A stretch of DNA of 64,000 nt. Origin: Parietaria judaica (taxonomy: Eukaryota > Streptophyta > Magnoliopsida > Rosales > Urticaceae). Under the pieces are notes generated by a model, which saw nothing but the letters and a program-made list of their open reading frames with translations, was not told the DNA's origin and ran no database searches. Positions 1-13,100 of the stretch are shown here, in pieces. The number at the start of each line of letters is the position of its first letter. Within the stretch, counting starts at the first letter, position 1. Location: the NCBI GenBank assembly GCA_954871525.1, contig OX940868.1, positions 15,414,556 to 15,478,555 on the forward strand, written 5' to 3'. The position numbers and the translations under genes are program-made.

Positions 1-889
1 ACAAAGTCATATTAAATCCAATTACAAATCTAATACAAGCAGATATGTTTAAACCATAGAGAAATAAATAATTAAAGTTAAGAAGTAACAAATACTAACC
101 ATTAGTACTTCTCAAGTCTATTATCGCAGATGAGCTCATGATCTTCAACCTCCAATAGTCTACGACGACGTTTTTCATCTGAGAAGATTCTCTATACGAA
201 TCTGCCGCAGAGCTGAGTTATGCCCCAAGTAAATACACGACGCTTTCACTTGGGCTGGGCCTAATTTTTTATTCTTTCGTTTTGAGTAATTTCTGGGTAA
301 AGTATTTAAAGTTTTAGCTTATTGCACTTAAAAACTTAAAGATAAAATTTAATGATAAAAATCACCGACTTCATTAATCAATATATAATAGCTATTGATT
401 TATTCGTACTTTTCAGGATTATAGAACGTGATCGTCTGTAGGTTTATAATCAAATATTGCAACATTAAGGTTAACTTGTAAAAAACACATATAAATTGAA
501 GGAAAAAAATTGTGTAAAAGTTGCATAAATATATATATATATACAATAAAAAAAAATATAAACTTCAAACTTATAATTTACTACAAGATGTAAAAGACTA
601 TGCAAACTAAAGATAATATCTATTCTAATTTTACATGGTTCTCAAAGAACAAAAGTTTTTTAAACATTCAATGAATACCTGTAATTTGGCCCAGTCTCAG
701 CACTAATATATCTATGGAAAAAAAAAAGATCTTGTTTCAATTACGAATGATATACTGATCCATCTCTAAAGTTGTCACATCGAAGGTTCAAATATCCGCA
801 AATTGATGGGAAGTTCAATTTACGAGTATATTAAACTGCAACGGGTGTATTGATAGGTTTTTGTATAATTTTAAAAAAAAAAATTGGTA
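1..889. other. AT-rich intergenic DNA, left edge
   Basis: No recognisable gene. The stretch is very AT-rich, with homopolymer runs and a short TA run near 530-542. A moderately GC-rich patch at about 120-250 has a short open frame on the minus strand ending in a stop at 102-104, preceded by a possible splice acceptor near 180. It might be the last exon of a gene lying to the left, but I recognise no protein in it. Confidence 0.5.
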
Positions 890-897
890 CCGAGGAG

Positions 898-1771
898 CAA
901 GGTTTAAAATGCCGCTTGCCGATGTCGTTTCGCATTTTTCGTTTTACGGATATATCGCTTGCCGATGGGTATGTCGATGGGCAAATGGTAAAAAAAGGGC
1001 ATGCCGCATGCCGCATATACCGCATGGGCATACCGCATGCCGATTGGGTTTTCGATGGATATTTTGTAAAAAATATTTGAGTATTTAAGCAAGATATTTA
1101 TATAGGTTCAAAACTACATATTTAATAAATACGAGACATAATTGTATACAACAAAATACATTTGTAACTTAAATATGTAGGTGAAATGCATAATGTTAAG
1201 TCACTTTATTAGTTTAAGTGTATAATATTAAGTCAAATTATTATGTGAAGTGAATATGTATGTTAAGTGTGAAATATTAAGTGAATATGCATGTTAATTG
1301 TATATGTGTATGTTAACAAATTTAATATTAGTTGAAGTGTATAATATTAAATGAATGAATATATATATATGTATATATATATTAAGTGTATATGTATGTT
1401 AGGTGAAGTTCATATGTATATTTGTATAATATTATTTGAAGTGTATAATATTAAGTTAAATTATTAGGTGAAGTGTATGTTAAGTGTGAATGTGTGATAT
1501 TAGCTCTTGTGCAAGTATAATTATTTTTGCCAAAAATTTAATTGGTATTTTTGCCAAAATCTACTGAAAGTTTAACTTTTAGCGAAATTCCATCCATTTT
1601 TCGCACATTTTACACACAAAAGCGAAAAACGAAATTCCATCCACTTACCCATGCGGAAAATGCGAAAAATGGTAAAAATCCAGCGAAACGACAGGGTTTT
1701 CGTTTCGCATACCTCCGAAAAACGAAAATCGGTCGAAATATCGACCGATTTTCGCGAAATTTTACACCTTG
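898..1771. mobile_element. non-autonomous hAT-type DNA transposon (copy 1)
   Basis: The left end reads CAAGGTTTAAAATG and the right end reads AAATTTTACACCTTG, an imperfect terminal inverted repeat. It is flanked by an exact 8-bp target duplication, CCGAGGAG, at 890-897 and 1772-1779. Both ends carry arrays of short motifs (CGATG, GCCGAT, CGAAA, CGAAAT), and the middle (1080-1520) is an AT-rich run of degenerate TTAAGTG/GTATGTTA-type repeats. There is no transposase coding capacity. The 8-bp duplication and short inverted ends are typical of the hAT superfamily; the assignment is inferred. Confidence 0.8.
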
Positions 1772-1779
1772 CCGAGGAG

Positions 1780-4073
1780 TATATGGCGAAACATTTGGCC
1801 CACAAATCATATGTTCTAGGAATTAAATATTCACAGATTTTAAGAAGAAAACAAAAAACAGATCTCTCCCCCAAAAAAAGATCATCAAAAGGGTGTTTGG
1901 AAAATTATGTAAGAAATGATGTAAAAAATTGAAGAAAGTATGAAATTTTCTTGACTAACCATTAGATTTGAGAGTTAAAAGCCATTTAGAAAAAATGGTA
2001 CTTGTTGATACACATTTCTGTCACATTTGACAAGACGACATGTTACATAGTGACATAAAAACTATATTATATTTTATGATAATGCCGATCAATTAATCTA
2101 CCGACTGACATATATGCAAAAATACAACGTGACATTGACAATGTCATCTTTTTTTATGTGACCAAATTGAATAAGCAAAGCCTCATCTGGTTAGAAGGGG
2201 AAGGCTCAAAATTGGCCCACTACCCAATACTTACTCTTACCCAACCCCATGGCTAACTAAGTCACACAGCGGTAGCCCAATACATCAAAAGGTCTTACTT
2301 AGACCTTTTGACCAAGTTAACTCGGTAACTCGCCAACATATCTCGCCACCCAATTCTTGCGGATGACCAAGTCAACACGGCAACTCGTCTAAAACAACTT
2401 ATTCAAACGAGTCCAATTGCTCTGAGTCTAGGTTAAGAAATATATTCTCCCGACCACGTGACAACCATGATGACAATTTTGAACCCACTAAAACCCAACA
2501 TAATTCACGATTTAAAGGATATGAGAGTAAGTGATTCGTAAGAATCTCTAAAATCAATTCCAATCAATGACTTAAAACAGAGAATCGTAAAAATAAAATA
2601 AAAATTATAAAATAGTGTCACGTATTAATCCCAAAAGGTCAAGATGACAAAATTTTCAAAAAGGCATGAGAAATTATATTCACATAGTTTTATAATAATA
2701 AATAAACCTTTTTCGGCGTTGAGTTGAGACCCACTTTATTTCCAACAATGACCATCGTAACCTAAAGCAATAGTTTTATGTTAAGTTTCACATAGATGGA
2801 AAAAATATGAAGATTTTGTACAGTTTAAAAATGTCATAAATTACTCTTTCATTATTAATTAATTTGAAATTGAAACCTATGCCATGATATTATGATGATA
2901 TCAATTAAATGAGTATCGATTTTAAAAAAAATCAACTAAAGAGACTAAAAAAACAACATTTTGAACGAACACGTTAAGTTAAGTCTCCTTAGCTCATTTG
3001 CATCTCATGAACACAATTCAATTTCCGATTGTTAGAATTAGAAAGCGAAAGCGTCGATTTCGACAACTGTTTGCATTTATTAACGATAAAAAAGCTTTAA
3101 AATGAAAATAATTAAATGAATATTTTATATATTATAATTATATGTTTTTCAACCATTTGGTTATGTTTTCTGAATCTAAATTTTAGAAACAATGTCAACG
3201 TCAGTCATGTTTGGTTATGTATTTAGAAAACGAATTTAGAATAATATTTTTTTTGCTTTAAAATTTAAGTAAAAAACAAAAAATAATTAAAAATTGTTTT
3301 CTAACTTTTCTTTTGTTAAAAAAAGGTAAAAAAAATATTCTACGTGATTTGTTTTTCTCTCTCTCCTGATATTACAACTTTAACATATATTTTATTATTT
3401 TACGTTTCTATGAATTTCAGATGGACTCATAATATATACCATCGAAGAGTTTATGCCGAGAAAAATCAAATGATAGGTGAGAAACAATTTTTAGCGTATT
3501 TTTTGAAATGTTATTTCTTATATAATTTAATATAGTTGAACAAAAGCATAATGAAACAATATTATTATTGTAAAAACATAATTCTAAATTTATTTTTAAA
3601 ACTAAAAAACAAAATACACACAAAAAAAAACATAATTAAACGGTAGTGACTATCAAACTGTAAATACAAAGTCATTTATTTAACAAAGCTTTGAAGATAA
3701 TAAAAATTATCTAAGTATCAGTTGAGTGTATTATCAATTATGTATCCCTTTTTTTGTTTTTTTAATGTTCTTGAAACTCTTGTTTTGGCATCGATTTCCG
3801 TTGGTAATAGGGAGTTCAAAATTAAAAAATAAATAAAAATAAGTTCAAAATTTTAAATTTTAACCGAAAAAATTTGTATATATTATTATTTTTATATATA
3901 AACATAGATTTTATATCTTTTAATATACTAAATATTTATGTTTAAAATCAATATTATACATAGACTAGTAAATTGTTGGAGATAAGTACGAAATTTATTA
4001 AGAATAAAATTATTGATTCGATTTTAATATTTGAGATATAAAAATATTATACGTGATTACGTGATATAGTAAA
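1780..4073. other. intergenic DNA without a recognised gene
   Basis: AT-rich, with many short A/T runs. A less AT-rich patch at about 2160-2480 has no convincing open frame on either strand. Nothing else recognised. Confidence 0.5.
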
Positions 4074-4081
4074 AATAATTA

Positions 4082-4383
4082 AGAAAAACCCATAAAATGC
4101 CCAAAAATCACTTAAGGTTTAATGAAATTGCCCATAGTTTCAAACAATTCATTTATACCCATTTTAAAAATATATTGGACCATATTAACCTTGATCTTAA
4201 TTATATTTATTTATTTTCGTATTTAATTATTTATTATATATTTATTTTCGAAATTAAATTAATCATCCTTAAATTTTGGTTGAAAACTTCCCCTATTAAT
4301 TAGGTTATCATTTAATTTTGTTATTTTGACCCAAAATTTAATATTTCTCTCTCTCTCTCTCTCTTTCCCACTATCACTCTCAC

Positions 4384-4467
<84 letters not shown>

Positions 4468-5417
4468 GGATTGACCACCATCGCCGGATTCGGGCCGAAA
4501 GCGCGACAACTTTGTGCGTGGCTTCGACGACCGTGGTCGCGGTTGCCGAGGAGGCGGTCGTGGCCTCCGTCGTGGTCGCCCTCCATCGCGCCTCCTTCCT
4601 CCGTCGCGGTCGCCCTCCGTCGCGCATCCTTCCTCCATTGCTCTCCGTCGCGGCGCGATGATCCTTTCCACGCAATCGTAACTGTAAATTTATTTACAGT
4701 TTTCTGTATATATGTTTACAGTTTTAAGGTAATATATATTTACAGTTTAAATTTGGTTTTTGTATTGGTATGTATATTGGTATTAATATTAGTATATATA
4801 TTTACAGTTTTTGGTATAAGTATTGGTATTGGTATAGATATTTAGAGTTTTGTAGTATTTGTATTGGTATATACATTAGATATTAATATTGGTATATATA
4901 TTTACAGTTTTTGGTAAGTTCATTTGCAATTTGACATCATTTACATTTACAGTTTGACATGATTTCGTAAATTTTGTACTTTTTTGTAATTTTATTTACA
5001 GTTCAAATTGTATATACATATACAATTTTTCGTAATTTTATTTACAGTCTCAAATTGTGAATAATGTTTGTTCGGCATTTCTCATATACAGTTTAAATAA
5101 TATTGATTGTTAGGGACCAAAAATTCAAAAATCATATTATGTTTTTAATCTTTAAAATATGGAGGATTAATTCAAAAAAGTTTTGTGAAATCGTTAAAAT
5201 AGGAATGATTTAATGTTGATTTATTTAGTTTGCTACATTTAAGGAAAATATATATTTTTATTTTAATTAATAAAAAACGAATTAATAATGTGAATTAAAA
5301 AGTGAAAGGGCAAATTAGTCCATATTTCAATTTGTTGGTGGTTATAATTACCATAATTAGAAATGGGCATTTTTTTTAAACCTTGAGTCACAAATGGGCA
5401 TTTGCCTCATTTACCCA
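4082..5417. mobile_element. TIR element with internal GC-rich insert and CT microsatellite
   Basis: The two ends match imperfectly as inverted repeats over about 45 bp. The left arm (about 4090-4135) contains AAATGCCCA, then CTTAAGGTTTAA, then TGCCCA; the reverse complement of about 5363-5405 contains AAATGCCCA, then CTCAAGGTTTAA, then TGCCCA. The 8-mer AATAATTA lies outside both arms (4074-4081 and 5418-5425), a possible target duplication. Inside are a CT microsatellite, an abrupt GC-rich block (4465-4680) and a region with about eight TTTACAGTTT motifs (4690-5050). No transposase was seen, so it is non-autonomous; superfamily uncertain (hAT or Mutator-like). Confidence 0.55.
4384..4464. 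repeat. (CT)n microsatellite
   Basis: An uninterrupted run of about 40 CT units, preceded by a shorter interrupted CT run at 4347-4366. The Leu-Ser or Arg-Glu open frames across it are artefacts of the dinucleotide repeat. Confidence 0.95.
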
Positions 5418-5425
5418 AATAATTA

Positions 5426-6060
5426 TAGAGCGAGTCTTCAGTTAGTATTTATTAGTTAGAAAATAACTAGGAATGTCATACTGGTTTCTCCTTCTTTCTT
5501 TTTTTTTTTTTCTTTTTTTTTCTTTCTTAGTAGTTATTGTTTTAACTTTTAACATATTCTTTTATCTTTAAAATTTAAAAATCATCCAATAAACTAGAAA
5601 ATATTTAACGTTATATATACATATAAATATAATTGCTAATAAATATATATTTTAAGTTATATGTATATTATATTAATATTTCATATTTAGTACATTAGAT
5701 ACTTTTTAGTTTCCAATATAATTTTGCAGTAAGATGGTTTCTTGTTAATAAAATTAATTAAAAATATTTATAAAAAGAAAGAAAAAAAAAAGCAATCGTT
5801 AACACTTAACGCGTATAGGTTTTATTTTTCTTTTGAAAATAATTCAAATAATTAAGAAAAAAATAATATTTAAAAATCGTTCAGTTTCAACAAAAAATAT
5901 TATTATTTACATATATATAACTTACAACAAAAATCAGTTACAATATTTTAATTGGATTTATTATCTTTAACATAAAAAAATCCTGAAGTAAGTTAGCGAA
6001 ATATCCGATGAATTAATAATGATATTAGGATTTTAAATTTATCTCAATATATCTTTTATA
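5426..6060. other. AT-rich intergenic DNA upstream of the PUX7-like gene
   Basis: No gene recognised. It contains a T/C-rich tract at about 5488-5528 and long A/T-rich stretches. The end nearest the gene carries a TATA-like sequence (listed separately). Confidence 0.5.
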
Positions 6061-6065
6061 GACCT

Positions 6066-6077
6066 CTATATATATTA
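6066..6077 (+). promoter_or_regulatory. TATA-like box and leader elements of the PUX7-like gene
   Basis: A CTATATATATT stretch lies about 130 bases before the ATG at 6204, a normal TATA distance for a plant gene with a short leader. The leader then has a CT run (6151-6168) and a telo-box AAACCCTAG at 6174-6182. Inferred from motif and position only. Confidence 0.4.
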
Positions 6078-6203
6078 AATTAAATTAGTGAGAAACGAAA
6101 AAGGAATATCGCAACTCACCAAGGAACACAAAGACTCGAGATTTCCCAAACTCTCTCTCTCTCTCTCTGCATCAAACCCTAGATTGCGAGCCAGTGATCG
6201 GCC

Positions 6204-8349
6204 ATGGAGGGACTGCTCTCGCCCTCCGATCAGCTCACCATGGTCTCCTCCTTCCTCGAGATCGCCGTCGGCCAGTCCGCCGACACCGCCCGTCAGTTCC
6301 TCCAGGTTCGTCGTCTCATTCGATCGATCGTCTCCCCAAAGATTGGGCTTTTCCGATGCGAAACTGTGTAAGCTGTTGCAGGCCACGAGTTGGAAGCTGG
6401 AGGAGGCGATTCAGCTGTTCTACGTCGGCAACGAAGGGGCCGGGGCCGCGGCGGCAGGATCGTCGGCTCCGTCACCGTCGAACGCGCTTCCGATGCCGAA
6501 TTCTTTCAGGTATTTGTTGGTTTTGCGCGGTTTAGAGTGTTTTTGATGCTTTTGTGGTCGCTGATGAGCGTTGTGTGTGCAGCGGAGAAGACGGCGATGA
6601 AGTACGGCCTCCTTTGCCTGTAGTAAGGGAGGCTCTCTATGATGATGCCTTGATGTATGATTCTCTTTCCATATATTGAATGTTTCCTTGATTCGAACTC
6701 GAATGTGGACTCTACATTGTAACTTTTGTGTCAATCTTGTGTAGGGCATCGAGGGCGATGCAATACCCGACGAGTGAAACCAGTGCTGTCATTGCTTTCC
6801 GGAATTTCAACGAGGAGGTGAAGCGGCCCGACGTTTGGGAACCAGAACAAGGTTCTCCGTCTACCACGGAGACTTCTTCTCGAGATAACCTTGCTTCCCT
6901 GTACCGCCCTCCGTTTCATCTGATGTTTCAGGGGTCATTTGAAAGGGTAGGGCTTTATTACAGTTTCATGCTCGTTCTCTAACTCCGCACTGTTTAGATA
7001 CTGGGATGTCTGATCGACACTGTGCATCGCAGGCAAAAGCTGCTGCTTCGGGTCAAGACAAATGGCTGTTGGTGAACTTGCAGTCGACGACTGAGTTCAG
7101 CTCTCATATGGTAACGGCTTTTTAGCCACTTCGCTTCATTCCTGTTGAACGCGTTTGTATAATAACTTTTACTTAATGACGTTTTTTTTTACTTTGTGAA
7201 GCTGAATCGAGATATGTGGGCTAATGAAGCTGTCTCTCAAACGATCGGCACCAATTTTATCTTCTGGCAGGTATTACTCCACATTTTCAATATCCGTGTT
7301 TCAAACACGTGCAACTAAATACGTAGAGTTCTGACTTTTTATGCTGGTATTAGATTCTTTTTCAATCTCTGAAGTCCAAACTAACATTAGTTTACTATGC
7401 TACAAGGTTTATGACGATACAACTGAAGGCCGGAAAGTGTGCACTTATTATAAGTTAGAGTCTATCCCCGTTGTACTTGTTATTGATCCCATCACCGGCC
7501 AAAAAATGCGTTCATGGAATGGTATGGTTGAGCCAGAACGCTTGCTAGAGGTATGTTTCCATTTCTGTTTAGCGTATAAAATTTTGTTGTTTTTAAGGAA
7601 ATCGGCATACCGTGCTCACATTAGATGTATGGGTATTTGTTATTTAGGATCTTCTACAATTTATGGACTGTGGCCCTAAAGATCACCACATAACCCTGTC
7701 TCATAAACGTCCTCGAGATAGCCCTTCCAGTCAGCCGCAGAAAATTCAAGGTATTGTAACAAGTTTTGAGATTTCTGGTATCTGAGTTATTCTTTATTTA
7801 TTAACGAAGATAAAAATCTCCGTTTTTCGTCTTTGGCGTCTCTTATATGGCAGTGATTGCAGATAAGAGTAGCGAAGAGGAAACGGAAATGTTGCGGGCA
7901 TTGGCAATGTCAATGGAGAGTCAGTTGAACTCCGGAGATGAGAATGTCAAGGAGGAAGCGAGTGAGACAAAGAAACCTAATTATCCGGATTTGCCCGAAG
8001 AACCCAAAGCCGATAAGGCCCTCGTTTGTAGGGTCGGAGTCCGTCTCCCGGATGGCCGCAGGGTGCAGCGCAATTTCCTCAAGACTCATCCTATTCAAGT
8101 AATATATTATATATATAATATATAAAAGAAATTTTGATATTCTACTCTCGAAGCAATTTGGTTTTGATTATGTTTGTTGTGCAGTTGTTATGGTCGTTCT
8201 GCTGCTCTGTGGTGAAGGAAGCGGAGACTCGGCCGTTTCGGCTGATGCATGCGATCCCGGGAGCCTCGAAGTCGTTGGATTACGATAGCCAGTTGTCTTT
8301 TGAAGAGTCGGGTCTCGCCAACTCCATGATTTCTGTTACTTGGGAGTGA
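6204..8349 (+). CDS. PUX7: Plant UBX domain-containing protein 7-like (UBA-UAS-UIM-UBX)
   Basis: Ten exons: 6204-6305, 6382-6509, 6583-6654, 6745-6946, 7033-7110, 7202-7270, 7407-7550, 7648-7750, 7854-8098, 8185-8349; 435 residues, close to the family length. An N-terminal UBA domain (about 7-50) contains ATSWKLEEAIQLFY. A linker with VRPPLPVVREALYDD is followed by a UAS thioredoxin-like domain (about 130-245, with QDKWLLVNLQ and GRKVCTYYKLESIPVVLVID). A UIM-like helix near 300 contains EEETEMLRALAMSMES, and a C-terminal UBX domain starts at CRVGVRLPDGRRVQRNF. Proteins of this architecture bind ubiquitin and the AAA ATPase CDC48/p97, linking it to cullin-RING ligase substrates in the nucleus and cytosol. 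The start is the first ATG after the leader and opens the conserved UBA. All introns are GT-AG. The exact PUX member is inferred from architecture. Confidence 0.93.
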
Positions 8350-9326
8350 TCGTGTCGCTTCGGGGTTTGAGTTTCGACAAAGAGTTTTGGTTTGTCGTTT
8401 CTATTTGTAATTTTCGACGTGTACATTCTCAGCAGACTTACAATATACCTTTATTTATGTGACTCTCTCAACTCGTGAGCGTGAACGCTTGAAAAAGGCT
8501 AATCAAGATTATTATCTATTTTAATTTTGAGGAAAGGAATTTAATGAATGTTAGTTTATATGAATATACATTCATGGAATTGATTATTATCTATTTTTAC
8601 TTTTAGGCAAGGAATAAAATTTAAGTTAGTATAAATGGATAAACATCAATGGATTTCCCATATTGGTGTATTAAGCATACAAAGTATCAAAAAAAAAAAA
8701 AGAGCAAATTGCGGCTAATGTACAAACGTTTGACCGGGTGCAAATTATGCACCTAATGTTTATTTTCGACGGCTAATGATTTTTTGGTATTTTTCGTCAC
8801 TTGACCATCATATTTTTTGGCGCAACTCACTAATTTTTTGTCCAAATTTTATGAATAAACTGCCGTTAGAAAGTTTAGATATAGATCTATAATTTGGTGT
8901 TTTAGTTTCGATGATATCCCGTATTTTTCCGCCTCGGAATTGAGAAAATTCGTCGAAAAACTTAATAGTTTGTGCAATGATTCGTAACGAATCATTGCAC
9001 ATTCTCTTATAATTTTTTATTTTTTGGTACATATTTTCAAATTTTAAACAACTTGTCTATATTTTGCACATTATTGTTCGTAATTGCACATTATTGTTCG
9101 TAATTTAGGCAAACTGAGCAAATTAACCTAAAAATGTAGTTACTATAATTTTTTTTGGGTTAATAACATGGTAAGTATTTAATTTTTTAGCTAAATCTTA
9201 ATTTCTCAGTTAAAGTTCTTACTATCTATTTTAAAAAATCCATGCATGTGTTCTTAAATTAGAGTCCCGCCCTACAATATCAGAAAAGAGAATAAACAAA
9301 AAGTGGATCTTAATCGATGAAACGAG
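8350..9326. other. PUX7-like 3' flank and repeat DNA
   Basis: The first 100 bases are the presumed 3' UTR. From about 8703 to 8920 lies a copy of a repeat shared with 21775-22250 (listed separately). At 9061-9108 an ATTATTGTTCGTAATT motif occurs twice. No gene seen. Confidence 0.5.
8703..8920. repeat. dispersed repeat, partial copy of the 21775-22250 element
   Basis: It shares a run of motifs in the same order with 21775-22040: TGCGGCTAATGTAC, ACCTAATGTTT, TTATTTTCG, GGCTAATG, TTGACC, AACTCACT, then TTTTTGTCCAAATTTTATGA and AGATCTA. Only the left part of the longer copy is present. Confidence 0.7.
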
Positions 9327-9334
9327 GATGTAAA

Positions 9335-9461
9335 CAAGTTATTAAATTTTTTGAATATCTCATCGGCCATCGGCGTACCAATCGACATTCCTATCGACAA
9401 ACGATATATCCGTAAAATGAAAAGTGCGAAACGACATCGGCAAGCGGTATTTAAAACTTTG
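9335..9461. mobile_element. hAT-type MITE (copy 2, 127 bp, reverse orientation)
   Basis: Its left end is CAAGTTATTAAATTT and its right end is TATTTAAAACTTTG, with an exact 8-bp target duplication, GATGTAAA, at 9327-9334 and 9462-9469. The interior is the reverse complement of the motif arrays in copies 1 and 3: CGGTATTTAAAAC, CGACATCGGCAAGCGG and CGATATATCCGTAAAATG are all recognisable. Confidence 0.85.
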
Positions 9462-9469
9462 GATGTAAA

Positions 9470-10145
9470 TTTGAAGAGAAGCGAAATTTAGTAGACGTCG
9501 AGAAATTTGACTGTAATTTTTCTTTTAAATCTATGCAATTATTAAAAGGAAAACAAAATTTCAAGTGCTAAACAACTTTTTTTTAGCATAAACCAAATCT
9601 TATTTTCTCGATATCTATTTTTAAAAACTCATCCATATGTTGTTAAAATAAAGTGCCGCCAATATAAGAAAAGAGATAAGAAAATATGAAAACATTTATA
9701 AAAATGACGCATGTCCTAGAAGACTAAATAAAACATTCTAAATTTTGTTGAATCCATGAAAAAGTGGATATAAATTTGAAGAGAAGCAAAACGCAGTGGA
9801 GCTTAGTAATTTGATCGTATTTTTATTATTTTTTTTAAATTTAGGCAGGTATAAGAAAAAGAAAAACAAAACTTCAAGTACTTGTACCGCTATTAGTCGA
9901 TATTTGAAAAGAATAATCCGAGTAGTAAATAGGCCTAGCCCATAACAAAATAGGATTATTTCGGCCTAAATTACGAAAAGCCCAGATTCAATTTCCGCCA
10001 TTGTCCGTACGTACCGTCTCTTTCGAAAAACCCTCTCTCCCAAGCTTCTGCGACGAGCTTCAATGGCTTCCTAAAGCCCTAACTCCCCATTTCTACTTCG
10101 CTCTCACTGTTTCGGCTCAATTTCAGCGCGCCTTCGTGCCGTGAA
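9470..10145. other. HOS1 upstream region
   Basis: AT-rich up to about 9950, then richer in GC approaching the HOS1 start, with a C/T-rich leader from about 10010. There is no clear TATA box and no other gene. Confidence 0.5.
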
Positions 10146-13100
10146 ATGGATTCGAATGTTTTTGGTCACACCGGACCTTCAAGCTCCGACGTCAATGGCG
10201 GAGCCGCGTCGGCCTCGGGCTCTCACTTCCCAAAGCCGAATTACAGTCGCCGAGCTGTTCAGGTTCTCATTTCTGTCCTATCATCTCCAGCATTTCTTGC
10301 GTTCCAGTCGTGAGCTGCTTCGGCTAAACCCTAGCTCTCTAAGCTATGCTTGAATTTACTCTGTGATCCTCTATGGTGTCCTGTATCCATGGAAGTGTTC
10401 TTGAAATGCATTGCTTACGGGTTGATTGAATTTGATAGTTATGTTCTTGTCGATTGATTGATTCAGTAGTGGTGTTAGTAATCACTGACTATGATTTACG
10501 AGTGTTTTCGAGTTTACGATTCGAAGCAGAACGGTAATGGATACATGATCTTTGTTTAGCGGCGCAGTGAAGGAAAAATCATAGTCTGTAATAGGAAATC
10601 AAACTAACTCGCTTTTCCCGTGTTTGGAGATTAATGACGATTTGATTTGTGATAATTCGAATTCTTCAGCGTGGTTGTCAAAACGTGGAACTTGGGCTGT
10701 TTGAATTAAGTGTATAATCTCTGTTTCTAGTAGATATATTTTCTGATGTGTTGACATACAGGAAGCGCTGGAGCACTTGGCTTCTATCGACCTCATTGAC
10801 TTGTGCAATGAAGCGAGAGTGGAACGATGTCGAGCAACAAGAGACTTGAGAAGTTGCGGACGCTATGTGGAGTCGGCTTTGAATTCTTGTGGACATGCTT
10901 CGTTGTGCGAGGAATGTAGCAAGCGATGCGATCTTTGCCCCATTTGTAGAACCTCGATATTAAAGGAATCTAATGTCGTTAGTCTTCGCCCTCGCCTGTT
11001 TTACGAGTGCATAGATGCCGGCCTTATATTGAAAGAGCACGATGATAGATTTCGAGAAACAGAAGACAGGGAAGAGCAAGTATCTGCTGATGTTCAACAC
11101 CTCTATTGTCTATTTGATGTGGCATTGGAGAATAACTTAGTTTCTCTTATTTGCCACTGTATCCTTCCTTATTTATCTGTTTAACTCTTAAGTTCTATTT
11201 TTCATTAGAAAAAACAGTTATTTGCTCCAGATGTCCTTCTGTTAAGGGTTATGTGCAGGCTTGGTCCCTCTATAATGTTTTGTTGCAGGCTTAGTCCTTC
11301 ACCATTAAATTGGATGGACACTTCAAAAAATCAACTTTTGTTTTTCGTAACTTATGAGGGTATTTTGGAAGTTTAGATACTTTCGAGTGTATCTTAGCTC
11401 TGTTTTTCAGTTCTGTAGATATCTAAACTTCCATAACTGCCCTCAAAAGATTAAAAAAAATATAGATTCCTCAAGTTTCAATCCAATTTTGGTGAATGAC
11501 CAAAAAACGCACCTGAAGGAACGTTCTTGTTCATGTTATTTTCAGAAGGACCACTCCCACAGATGACCCTTTACAAGATTTATTTATAGGGCATCATTGA
11601 AAGGAGAATAAGACAACAGAATGGTTTGGTTTTTATGTGTATATTGAAAACCTGAAAAGTATATTATTTATCATCTCATATCTTTTTCACGTTCTTTGAG
11701 GTTTGTGGCTACCTTGACAGAGTTTCATCAGATGTGACGGATGTTTGTATGGACGAAAATGCTGTGTCAAGTGATCCTGTCATGGCTTTCTTGTTGGACG
11801 AGGTTGTTGTGAAAGATTGGTGTAAGCGGACATTCGGAATTATGATAAAGGAACTGCAAGGGATTTGTATCCTTGAAACTTCTGAATTCATTTATAATAT
11901 TGTTCCTCTGTATATTTTCCTCTTGAGTACAGTGCATTTCTTAACATTGTTCACTAGATAACGCTGAAGCACGGGAAATGAAAAGTAGGTTAGATATGCT
12001 TCTCAAGTACTCGGTCCAGCTGGCAGGCATGTCGAATGTTCTTGAAGTTTTGGAGTCATCATTCAAGGGCTCTCTGTCGGCTCAAATTCATGATTTGCAG
12101 CTGCTTCAAGAAAGCATATTGAAGACAAAGCAGGTTATATTGGAAACTTTATTTATAGAGGTTTTTTGCTTTGACGTTTGACTTGATCTATTATTGTCTT
12201 AACTGGGTAAACAGTGACGAGACACGTGATTTCAAGAGTTTCCAAAACTTAATTGTTTTGTATGTTTTATCACCCTAAAGATTCTGGTTGATGTGTCATA
12301 ATTTATTAAAATTATTATTTTTGTTCTATTGTTTTTGCAACTCTTTTGATGCTTGATTGAACTTGTTTCATGTCATTGTCATGGACCCTGATTTATCTAT
12401 GCTTAAAATATCTTTCAATTTTATGTCATCTTATTTATGCTATTTAAATTTTGAATTATGGTTAGGGTAGGGTTTGGGCCCTGACCCGTTAAGGTGTATT
12501 GTTTTGGTTAAAAAGGCCTAAGAGATGGGATATATAAATGTTATTTGTTCTGAAAAATTACTTTTCATTTAGCTTAGTTTCTCTCTGGAACGTAGGTCAA
12601 AAAGAGTTTCACTGGTTAATCCGCGATGAGATCCACAACTCGAAATTGTAACATTTCATAACTAAAGCTCTAAGTATACTATAATTTGAAAATAATATCC
12701 TTTTGTAGTATGCACTAAATTATAGTAATTTTTTTAAAACCTTTGTTGGCTGCTTTTGTTTTCAGCATTTGGAGGTTATGATTTGGTGTATAAGACACGA
12801 TTTCCTCGAGAATCTAAGATCTCGTTTTCCTGATGTCACATCATGGCGTTCTCAAGTACGTGAAAGGAAATCGTCTGCAATCAAGCGTGCATGGCCCAAT
12901 GCAATAAATAATTCAGAAGAATCAGCGAGACAAGAAGGCTCCTTATTTATTGAAGATGCGCTGAGTAATCTCGAGATTGAGCATATGCATGATTTCGGAG
13001 AGGAATTAAAAGTTGCATATTTGCAAAAAGACGGGATCTCAACAATTTTTAGGTCTAAGATAGAGGGAATGTTAGGATGTTATCCATTCGAAAATATCCG

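Noticed and set aside
102..180. Possible last exon of a minus-strand gene at the left edge
   Set aside because: A plausible acceptor and a short frame exist, but it is only about 25 codons and not recognisable.
4259..4845. Long open frames on both strands across the CT repeat
   Set aside because: They exist because CT/GA dinucleotide repeats lack stops; the products are Leu-Ser or Arg-Glu runs with no domain.
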